A stretch of DNA of 64,000 bases. It comes from Cryptomeria japonica (lineage: Eukaryota; Streptophyta; Pinopsida; Cupressales; Cupressaceae). The translations under genes and the position numbers were made by a program. Location of the stretch: assembly GCF_030272615.1 (NCBI RefSeq), contig NC_081409.1:240093832-240157831 (forward strand), written 5' to 3'. Within the stretch, counting starts at the first letter, position 1; the number at the start of each line of letters is the position of its first letter. The notes below the pieces were generated by a model that saw only the letters and a list, made by a program, of their open reading frames with translations, was not told the origin of the DNA and searched no databases. This document shows positions 36,130-45,309 of this stretch, one piece after another.

Positions 36130-37335
36130 ACTCTTATTATTGAAGGAAAACCCAAATTGAAACCTAACCTTTATTAAACTATAATCCAAATTGAGCCCTG
36201 AACCTAATTCTATTTCAATAGTAATCATAATTAAGTTCTAAATGCAACCTTTATCACCCTTAACCATAATTGAACCATAGTATAGTTAAACCTGAGTGCT
36301 TCCTAAGCTTAATTGAAGTCTAACTGTAAGTCTAAAATCTAATTAAATCGTAATCATCACTTATCCCTAACACTAACCCTAAACATACCTTTATCCTTAT
36401 GAAATCCTGTATCTAATCCAAACCCATAATGATTTGGTTTTATGTCGGATTAGGTTAAAGGTTAGGGTTGAATTTGGTTTAGAGTTAGGGTTCAATTTGA
36501 TTTTAATTTTAAATTAGATTTAGGAGTAGGGTTCAATATGGTTTAGGGTTATGGCTTAATTTTATCTAGTGTCGGGGCTAGGATTCAATTTAGTGTAGGG
36601 TTATAGTTCAATTTAGTTTAGTGTTAATGTTAGGGTGAACAATTTGTAGAAGTATTAGGGTTTGATTTTATATAACTTTCAGATTGTGATTCAATTTGGT
36701 TTAAGGTTAGGGTTCAATTTTATTTATTATTAGAGTTAGAGTTGGGATTAAAACAGTGTAGTTAATTGAACTATGGTTATGATTGAATTGGATTAAGGGT
36801 TAGAATTCAATTTGGTTTAGTGTTCAATCATGTAAGGTCAAGATTCAATTTTGTATAGTATTAGGGTTAGGGTTAAGGTTCAATTCAATTTAGTGTTAGG
36901 TTTAAGGTTCAATTTGCTTTAGTGTTAGGATTAGGGTTCAATTAGGCTTAATTTTTTGGTTTAATTAGGGTTAGGGTTCAATTTTGTTTAGGGTTGGGGT
37001 ATTGTTCAAGTTGGCATAGTATCAAATTAGGTTTAGGGCTAGTGTAAAAAATTGGGTTGTAGTTTAGTGTTAGGGTTAGGTTCCAATTAAATTTAGGGTT
37101 AAGGCTCAATTTAGTTTAGTGTTAGGGTCACAAATACTTATAAAATGAGAGTTAGGGTTAGAATTCAAACTTGGTTAATTAATATTTAATTAGATTAAGG
37201 ATTAAGGTTGAATTTGGTTTAGATTTAGGATTAAAGATCAATATGGTTTAAGTGTTAGGGTTAGAGTTCAATTTGGTTTAGGTTTATGGTTAAGGCTCAA
37301 TTTGGTTGAGTGCTAAAGTTAGGTTCAATTGAGGA
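36130..37335. repeat. Degenerate telomere-like minisatellite
   Basis: Many TTAGGGTT and GGTTTAG words mixed with 'CAATTTGGTTTAGTG' give a loose unit of roughly 25-30 bp. From about 36420 to 37330 the + strand is G-rich (TTAGGG). At 36130-36410 it is C-rich (AACCCTAA), so the block changes polarity. Resembles interstitial plant telomeric DNA (TTTAGGG) but is too diverged to be a telomere. Confidence 0.8.
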
Positions 37336-37338
37336 CCT

Positions 37339-37606
37339 GCAAAGGTCAACATGGCTATGCATGTGATGGAACTTCTTTCTTATTTTAAGTATCTTACACA
37401 AATATTAAAAGCTTCCTAAATATTAACAAATCATTTGAAATCCATACAATCCTTTACAAAGAAATGAGATTACAAATAAACACCACTAAAATAAAATTAA
37501 AAGCCTCCTAAATATTAACAAATCATTTGAAATCCTTACAATCCTTTACAAAGAAATGAGATTACAAATAAAAACCACTAAAATTAAGATATTGTTATTG
37601 TACTTT
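37339..37606 (+). repeat. 268-bp direct repeat, copy 2
   Basis: Second copy of 35551-35818, same length and orientation, enclosing the hairpin and the telomere-like block. Confidence 0.93.
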
Positions 37607-39379
37607 TTAAAATAAGAAATAAGGTTCATATTTGAGAGGGACCCCTTAATATGGTGATAGTATACTAATATAAGTGGAGTTTAAAAAATTGGATGAGATT
37701 CTCTAGGATGAAAGGAATTTGACAATGTTCAAAAGTGATATTCTCTATGTATAATGGGTGTAAAGATGAATAATTATAATGTTGGAACAACACCTGAAGA
37801 CGATTGAGATCTTATCTATTTTATTTATTCTATCGAAGGTACTTACATATGTGATTTTTTTTAGCATATTAGGTATAAATTGGAAATAAATAGAGAGAAT
37901 GTAGAAATGCTTAAACATAAAGATATTCAAGATCAAGGCTTTAAAGATCCATGATGTTCTTCCAATAGACAAATGTACTTTTAAAAAAAAAAGTGACCTT
38001 TAAGCTACCAAATGAAAGCATGTGAAAGTAGGTAGATAGGTAGCCTAAAGTAGTAATATGAGATTATTTGAACAAACTAAATAAGACTTAGGTTGAAAAA
38101 AAGAAAAGTGGAGGTAACGTTGAGGCATCAAAATGTATGCTTACAAATCAATCAAGAGATTAAAAATAATATAATGAAAAAAGTGAAGTAATCATGTAGA
38201 AAAAACAACTTTGGGGGAAGTGATATGATATACTATTATCATTTAAAATTTAACCTCGCATGATTGAAGTTGATCAACCAATTAAAATCAAAGGAAAAAT
38301 AAGTGGAGAATGAAGAGATTCATAGTCATCAAAACTAGCTCAAGCCACCTTAGATGTGAAACTGATGGATGGAAGATATTGAAGGAAGCTTATGCAAAGG
38401 AAAGATGTACACTTTCTACTTCAATAATTGTAGAGATAAGGTAGTAATACACTGCATATGATGACACTAACAATAAATTGTTGATATCCCAAGAATAGAC
38501 TCTATGATTGTCCTCTTTGAAAAGGGCACAATAAAAAGAAATATTACAATTTTAACCAAATTAATAATAGGAGGATCAAATATTAGAAAGCGCTAGCACT
38601 GAGACTTGAACTTTGACTTAACCTCTCGTATCTTTCAATAAATTATCTTCTTTAGCAATATTTTGTATATTCTTATGGATGTATGACCTTTTTTTTAATC
38701 TCGTGTACATGATTAAATTGACTTATTTGACTTTATAATCTTGAAATTTATTTTCAAGAAATTGATAAAATTAGACTAATCATATAGATAAAATGGCTAG
38801 AGAAGTAAGTGATGGATTATAAAATCTACCCTTCCCATCTAAACATGCTTGAAATTGCTAGTGATGTATTTCAATCGTCATTATTTTTCAAACTAACAAA
38901 TGCTTTATGGTGTTTATGTGCTTTGCACATTTACTCATATTGTTATTATTATAAATATATGAGTGATGAGTGATTATTAAGATAACGATTAGTCAAAGAC
39001 AATAGTTAAGTAATGTTGTCATATAACTTAGAAAAATACTTTTCACTTCATACTAGTAAATACTTCAAGGTGTTTGTGTGCTTTAGGGGTCCCCTTATCT
39101 TATGATTACTAGAGAGAATAATCATTCACGTAACAATTAGTCATACAAAATATCATTACAATAATGACTTAATCGAAAACTACTCTCTACCCCACAAAAC
39201 AAATGTATGTTGATATTGATGTGCTTTAATTCCTCGTGTCTTGTAATTATTAAGAACATATATAAGAAAGAAGTGAGTTAAACACTTAGCATTGAAAAAA
39301 TAATTGAAATAATGACCAATGAAAATAATTCTTGCCACATTGACTTAAAAAAGGAATTACTTTGTGTAATTTTAAAAAA
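37607..39379. other. Intergenic DNA, nothing recognised
   Basis: AT-rich, only short frames, no borders or arrays visible. Confidence 0.45.
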
Positions 39380-39391
39380 GTTAAAAAAGAT

Positions 39392-39549
39392 TTCTGATTC
39401 CGGAAGGGATCTGGGCTAGACCAGAGGTTTTCTTATCTCCATTCTTTCCTACCGGTGCCCACACTGAATGGAGATGTAATATTTTTTAAAAAATAATAAT
39501 AATAAAATGTTGGCTACAGCCTTTTATCGATCAAAAAAAAAAAAAAAAA
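39392..39549 (+). mobile_element. Short poly(A) retroposon (truncated LINE or SINE)
   Basis: 158 bp ending 'GGCTACAGCCTTTTATCGATC' plus 17 A. Flanked by perfect 12-bp duplications GTTAAAAAAGAT at 39380-39391 and 39550-39561. Poly(A) and target duplication show L1-type retroposition. The ending 'TTTATCGATCAAAA' looks like a plant LINE 3' end, so 5' truncation of a LINE is more likely than a SINE. No A/B box is visible. Confidence 0.85.
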
Positions 39550-39561
39550 GTTAAAAAAGAT

Positions 39562-40800
39562 AAAATGTATCTCATCAATAATTAATTTACTCTTAAATTT
39601 CACATATTGATGGTGAAGGTTCAAAATTGATAGTCCTTAATAAAATTTCAGTCTTTTTGACAATAAAATATCTGTGATCAATTTATAGTTGAATATTTAT
39701 TTACCATTTAATAGTAAGACCAAAGCTTCAACCACATTTACACAAATTAAATCCCTTTAGACTCTTATCAGTGAAACTTTCTCATCAAATGAACCTCAAC
39801 ATTATAAATATAATTAAAAACAATCTTAAAAATAAATGTCCCATTTGATTATTTTTTAAGTTTCATAATGCTTTACTTAACAATAGTTTCCTTTTTTAAA
39901 ATTGTCTAATATTTTACTTTTCTCAAGTTTAATTTAATAGAAATGTCTTCTTACATGATTCCATTCCACCTTATTTTTTAATAAAAGTTAATTTGCACAA
40001 TTAGTTTATGGATTCCATTCCACAATATTCACTCAGGACACAATCTCAACCTCATCCCTTATGATGTGAGAGTCTAACACTCAACAAGACTTGATCCCTT
40101 ATAGGCTCATTAAGAACCTTTCAACTTCACTAGCAGACCAAGAACCCACTACTCCTCTCTTTTCATCTTGTCTTGATCTACAATAAATTATTCTACTCTA
40201 ACTCTCCTATCACGATAATAGATAAGAATGATCATAAACGTTAATACTAAATAAATTTTAGATAATTAAATCTAAAAACTAATTTACACCTATTATTATA
40301 AATAACGAAAATCTAATATCTTTGATAATTTATTTCCTTATGAGAGCTTGAAACTTCCTTTCCCACCTCCAATTTGAACTCATGACTCAGACTTCCCCCC
40401 TCTAGAAAAAAAGTTGGAATGCTAATTACATGAGTGTCCCCACAATCAGACACAAATATCATTAAATTCCCAATCTCTGCCTCAAGTCAAAAAAAAACAA
40501 CACAACGGCTTTAATTTCATTTGAAAATTGAGTCCCCACGGACACTGACAAACTCCACATCATAATTTATAAGCGTTTCATTTCCGTCCCGCCTTGACCT
40601 TATCGGCACGCAATAGAAAAGAACCTCCTAAGACAGCTCACAACCGCGTACACGCTTACCGCACGTGCGACTGAATTGGCACTCCATTGCCACGTATACA
40701 GTACGTGTGGGCCACCCAATGTCAATTTTTTAAAATTAGCCTTGGATTATAGGACAAATTTTGTAGAAGGTTGAAAATTTGTATTGGGCTGTCAAGAGGA
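39562..40800. other. Intergenic DNA, nothing recognised
   Basis: AT-rich to 40500; 40590-40720 has more CG and ACGTG-type words but no frame or promoter that I can support. Confidence 0.4.
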
Positions 40801-41165
40801 ACATGTCTTCTCTCTTAAACAATTTTTGGACGGAGCTATTCTGGTTCTAAAAAATCACGATTTTTATATAACACGAAGGCTATATGCACGTTGTTGACTG
40901 TTGGTTTTGCGATTTATGACTGATTTTTTCAGTTGTCAATATCACGATGTGTGTTTTGACCTTTTTGAAGCTAGAATAGCTACAATCACAAATTTTGAGA
41001 TCCATTCATACTAATTCTTTATAAATCAAATTTGTTCATCTAATTTGTAAATCTTATATCATGGAAACTCATGTCTCCTCTCTCAAACAATTTTTGAGAT
41101 CCATTCATACTAATTCTTTATAAATCAAATTTGTTCATCTAATTTGTAAATCTTATATCATGGAA
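40801..41165 (+). repeat. Tandem ~98-bp duplication; one unit carries a MITE
   Basis: Unit 1 is 40801-40828 plus 40998-41066, interrupted by the short element; unit 2 is 41067-41165 and uninterrupted. Both run 'CATGTCT(t/c)CTCTCT(t/c)AAACAATTTTTG' then 'AGATCCATTCATACTAATTC' to 'ATATCATGGAA'. Confidence 0.9.
40829..40988. mobile_element. MITE with 9-bp target duplication (MULE-like), copy 1
   Basis: 160 bp with terminal inverted repeats around AGCTATTCTGG...CTAGAATAGCT, flanked by CAATTTTTG (40820-40828) and CAAATTTTG (40989-40997), 9 bp with one change. The neighbouring uninterrupted unit shows the empty site with a single CAATTTTTG. A 9-bp duplication is typical of Mutator-like elements. 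No coding. Confidence 0.82.
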
Positions 41166-43335
41166 GCTTGATTCTTTCATACTGTGGTTTTTTAACACCA
41201 TCTAACCCAAGTATCACAAATATCATTCTCAAAGACAAAACATAATCTACAAAGAAGAAGATCCAAAGCCTTTGATCTTGTAAGAAAATATACCAAGCCT
41301 ACTCTACAAATACTAAGAGAATTACATACAAAATTCTAATACAAGAAAAAACAAACTATGCCCATAAAGTGGGAACATGCCAGAAGCATTTCTTCCATTA
41401 AACCTATGAGGAGAGAAATGCAAGATATAATATCTACCAAAAAAATATTAGCATAATGACACGTAAATCAACATCCTATTGATGGTTCACTTGGTGTCAT
41501 GTGAAATGTTGATACAAAGAAACTCATGGTTAAATTCAAAAGCGCTCACTCATCTTCATGGATTGAGAAAAATGCATGTCTACTATGTAAGACAATATTT
41601 AGAATGTAAGAAAGAGAGAATAGTAGAAGTATATACAAAAGAGAAAAGACACAAATATATGCTAAGAAAAAACTCTTAGGAAAAATGCAACCTCTGAAGC
41701 ATCAAAGCAATGTATTCGAATAAAAAATACATTCACAGTACAATATCAAGCTTTGAGCCTTAACACTCCTCTCCTTTGGAAGAAGACTAATAGCATAATC
41801 TTGTAATACAAATTTCATAGTGCATTCATATTAGCTCCTCAATATGTAGATTGAAGGAGGCCAAAAAACCACCAAAAGGAAAACCATGAGCCCAAACAAG
41901 GTCCCAATATACATGATAAGAATTCTCACAAGCTAGACCCCATTTTGGATTCTATCTCCATTCAAAGATGCTTTATGACATGTCATAACATGCACTATAA
42001 ATGGGTCAAGATTCCTAGTTCACTTTGTAACTTTCTTCGTCCATGCTCTTAAATGCACCATCAAATCCTCTTATGTATCTTATAATGTCATAATTTGCCC
42101 TTACACATGGTACTTGGCATACATGCTCTTTTGCCCTGATGATGGATCATGGTGTTTGATCTGAAACGTTGGCAACATAAAAACTTACATAGTCAAATCC
42201 AAAAGAATTACAAACTTTTCAATATGGACTGTGAAAACTTCATGCATTCAATACATGCTCTTATAAATTCTTACACACATCATACCAATAAATACTCATT
42301 TAGATTAAAATATTAATTTCAATTTTTGATTTAAGATGAATATGATAATTAAAATCTATTTTAAGCATGTATCTAAAGATGCATGCCTTAGTCTACCAAC
42401 AAAAGCTCTGCTATACTAGGCCAAGTTGTAGGGTTTAAGCTAACCTCCATTAAAAAAATCTATACTAATATTGGCTAGTCAATGCACTATTGAGTTGGCT
42501 AGTTTTCATAGATTTCTTGGTCTTATGGATGTTATTAAATGTTTTCATTTCAATTGAACTATTTTTTATTAAACAATATTTGTTACATAGTTTGAAACAA
42601 ACAACAATAATAAAGAAATAAAGTCATCACACATATGACACATATCCTCCTTCAATGTGACTCCATTATCTTCCACTTACCCTGCTCGCTAATCCCACCT
42701 TGACTCATGTCCACAAACTATCCACCAAATTTAAACTGTGGTATCTTCTTAGTGTTCATCCAATTTCCCACTCTCCCAACCCTTAGTCTAAGAAAAATAA
42801 ATAAATAAATAATAATAATGACAATGAAGGAATGAACGCTTCTAATAATATTCACCAGACCAAGTAGTCTATGAGACTAAACAATAGTAACAAAGTTTGT
42901 ACAAACACTCTTCAAAATATTTTTCCCAAAGCCTTTTTAATCTTGGACCATTTGTTAAAAAATGATTTTGATAATCTCCCCTCTTTAAATACGGTAGTCA
43001 AGGATTTAACTTTAAAGGTATTGGTGTATTTGATCTAAACATCTTTGTAATCTAGACATTTGATATAGTGCTATTTTGTTTCCACTAACCCCAAAGTGCA
43101 AAGATAGCATATTCTATTTGCCAAATCTTCTTTAAGCATCATCTACCTTTTTCACTTGTTTTGTTTCTTCTCCATTATTTTCTTACTAGAATTGTCACTT
43201 CTCCATGACCTTTACTAATTTTTGTTACTTCATTCTTAACAAAAATCTTCTCATATTCATCAAAATTTGAAGCTTTGAAACCCTTATTTAATTTTTATGT
43301 GAATAATGATTCTTTCCCCTCTTATATGGGCCCCA
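41166..43335. other. Intergenic DNA, nothing recognised
   Basis: AT-rich, no frame worth calling. 42828-42960 shows a weak resemblance to the repeat at 4174-5076 ('AGAC..AGTAGTCTA'). Confidence 0.4.
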
Positions 43336-43344
43336 ATTTAGGAC

Positions 43345-43507
43345 GATTGAAGCTATTCTGGCTCCAAAACAGACCTTTCGTACAGTGTGTTAGTGACAGG
43401 TTAATCAATCACAACCGTTAATTACGAAATCGACGGTGTAAAATGCGCGACTAACACGCGTGTTAGTCAATTTGTATTGTCTTTTTGGAGCCAGAATAGA
43501 CGCGTCC
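43345..43507. mobile_element. MITE with 9-bp target duplication, copy 2
   Basis: 163 bp; terminal inverted repeats share CTATTCTGGCTCCAAAA on the left and its complement on the right. Flanked by perfect 9-bp ATTTAGGAC at 43336-43344 and 43508-43516. The inner sequence is richer in CG than its surroundings, with 'AACACGCGTGTT' palindromic near its end. Same family as 40829-40988 by termini and duplication length. Confidence 0.85.
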
Positions 43508-43649
43508 ATTTAGGACTTGTCCTCCAAGGATAACTCTTACAATTCTAGCTTACCTTGTAAGGTGAACTTAGAGGATTGCCTTCCTATTTAAAGTGACATT
43601 TTCATCAAATTCTGATTTATTATCGAATATCCATACCTCTTTTCTCGCA

Positions 43650-43830
43650 TTTGTTTTTGATTAAGGTGAAAGCAGGTTTTGAAGGGGCCCCAAAACCCTT
43701 TACAAGTAGAACTTAAACAATAAACCGAAAAGAAACAAAAGAGAACAGGCCTACGAAAAACCAGTAGAAAACCAAAGAAAACCAGAAAAAGCCCCACAAA
43801 GCCAACAAGGCATCTAGAGTCCAGAAGATA
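43650..43830 (-). other. LINE 3' untranslated region
   Basis: Noncoding tail after the third ORF, ending in a phrase shared in style with 16735-17000 (CCCCTTCAAAACC, then CTTAAT and A-rich), which ties the two LINE-like sequences together. Confidence 0.6.
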
Positions 43831-45273
43831 CTAGTTGATTTTTTCCAGAGCTTTTGCTAGAATGTTGCTGATTTCGTGTAGTTTTTTGATGTTATCCCTA
43901 AGATTAGGGAGATTCTTTGCAGGAGCAGCCACAACTTTCTTGACACTGGCCCTAGTCCTCTTCACAATGCCACCCACCGAAGTAGCATCACCACTACCAG
44001 TCTGGATGGTCTCTTCATCCAAGTCAAGATCCACAACCGGTTTTGGAGAGCAGGTTTGATCAAAGACCTTAGCGATATCCTCTAGGTTTTTAATGACAGC
44101 AGAAAGGAAACTCGGGATAACACCCATAAGATTTTTCATCGCTTCCTTCCCATCTTCCAATGATTTAACCTTATCCTCCATATTCTGCTTCCAGTTTAGG
44201 TGCTCTCTGTTTTCATCCTCCCTCTTCTCATCCATGTTTTTCCCCTTTTTATCCAAGTTCTTCAGGTGCTCATAGATCCATCTGTCGTAATCCATTCTCA
44301 CCTCAGAGAGGTTCTTGAGGTTATCCAAGATTAGCCCTTTACCTGCATTTTCCTTATCCTCGCTAACCCTATCCTTAGTCAAGTCCTTCATAGAATCTTT
44401 GTTTGTTCCCCTCTCGGAATTCACATCTGTCTCCTCATTATCCTTGAAATCCACTTCTTCCATCCGATGGTTGTTGTCCTTACCAGGGCAATCACTGAGG
44501 ATAGAGCTTTCATGACCAGACTCGTTACCACCACTTTCTTCCTCATTACCCAGCTCCTCATCTTTCCAGTTGTCTTCATCGATGGAGTCATTCGTCTCCA
44601 TATCGCTGCTTTCCTTTTCAATTTCCTCTGTTTCCAACCTAGAGGCACTTTTCCTTTTTTTGCTAGAGGACGCCTTCTCCTTGCTGGAGTCTCCTTCTTC
44701 CATCTTTCTCTTACCTGGAGAGGCTGAAATCCTCTTATTTTCCAGCAGGGTGAGGTTTTTGCAATGCTCATAGATGAGCAACAAAAGCCCGCAGTGGAGA
44801 ATCGGGCTGGAAGGGTTATTCCTATGTTTATTAAGGGACCTGGAGAGTGACCTAAACAGGTAGTAGGGCAGGGATACCTTTTTGTCATGTCTGAAATGGT
44901 TCAAGAGAATGAAATGGTAGGTGTGGGCCATGGAGAAACGACCTTCAACCGTGATGTATTCCATAATTACATTCAGAACCCAACCCCACAGTTTCTTGAG
45001 GTTTGCAACTTCATAGTAGCCCCCAGTAGCTTTGCCGATTTTAACCCTTTCTTTCTCTTTCCGTGGGAACAGATTGACCGCGTTGTTGGAGACTTTGAGG
45101 TCTCGAAAGAAATTAAGCTCAGTGTGGGGCATTCCAGTTATAGTAGATATGAGCCCAGCGTCTAGCTTAAACTTGACTCCATAGATTTTAAAAGAGACAT
45201 TTAACCAGTTTTCAGAAATCTTGGAAATGACGAGGTTGACCCTACCTTTGTCATAGTCCACGAGCTTCTCCAT
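43831..45273 (-). CDS. Unrecognised 480-aa protein, third ORF of LINE
   Basis: An intact frame downstream of RNase H. Residues 1-175 look globular ('LDAGLISTITGMPH', 'LPYYLFRSLSRSLNKHRN', 'LLLLIYEHCKNLTLL') and faintly recall plant transposon-associated domains, but I cannot name a family. Residues 185-300 are low-complexity, Lys/Ser then Glu/Asp rich, with a possible nuclear signal (SSKKRKS). Residues 300-420 are charged and coil-like; the C-terminus has another basic patch (KRTRASVKK) and a heptad-like helix. The frame upstream is open to 45747 except for one TAG at 45307-45309, so the original start may lie further up (for example at the Met just before that TAG) or the region may once have been fused to ORF2. 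It is odd that this frame is open while ORF2 is riddled with stops. Confidence 0.6.
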   Translation of the reverse strand: MEKLVDYDKGRVNLVISKISENWLNVSFKIYGVKFKLDAGLISTITGMPHTELNFFRDLKVSNNAVNLFPRKEKERVKIGKATGGYYEVANLKKLWGWVLNVIMEYITVEGRFSMAHTYHFILLNHFRHDKKVSLPYYLFRSLSRSLNKHRNNPSSPILHCGLLLLIYEHCKNLTLLENKRISASPGKRKMEEGDSSKEKASSSKKRKSASRLETEEIEKESSDMETNDSIDEDNWKDEELGNEEESGGNESGHESSILSDCPGKDNNHRMEEVDFKDNEETDVNSERGTNKDSMKDLTKDRVSEDKENAGKGLILDNLKNLSEVRMDYDRWIYEHLKNLDKKGKNMDEKREDENREHLNWKQNMEDKVKSLEDGKEAMKNLMGVIPSFLSAVIKNLEDIAKVFDQTCSPKPVVDLDLDEETIQTGSGDATSVGGIVKRTRASVKKVVAAPAKNLPNLRDNIKKLHEISNILAKALEKIN

Positions 45274-45309
45274 GAAGCTGGTGAGAGAACCCTTTTCTAG
45301 TTTCGCCTA

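Noticed and set aside
36420-37330. A true telomere or chromosome end
   Set aside because: Repeats are degenerate, mixed with another motif and followed by 26 kb of other sequence.
40600-40720. Promoter with ACGTG boxes
   Set aside because: A few CG-rich words only; no transcript or gene follows on either strand.
42828-42960. Third copy of the 4174/11401 duplication
   Set aside because: Only short words such as AGTAGTCTA and AATGAA match; alignment is too weak to claim without computation.
44093-45165. Plus-strand frames opposite the LINE third ORF
   Set aside because: Antisense shadows with Ser/Leu/Phe bias from the complementary Lys/Glu-rich coding strand.
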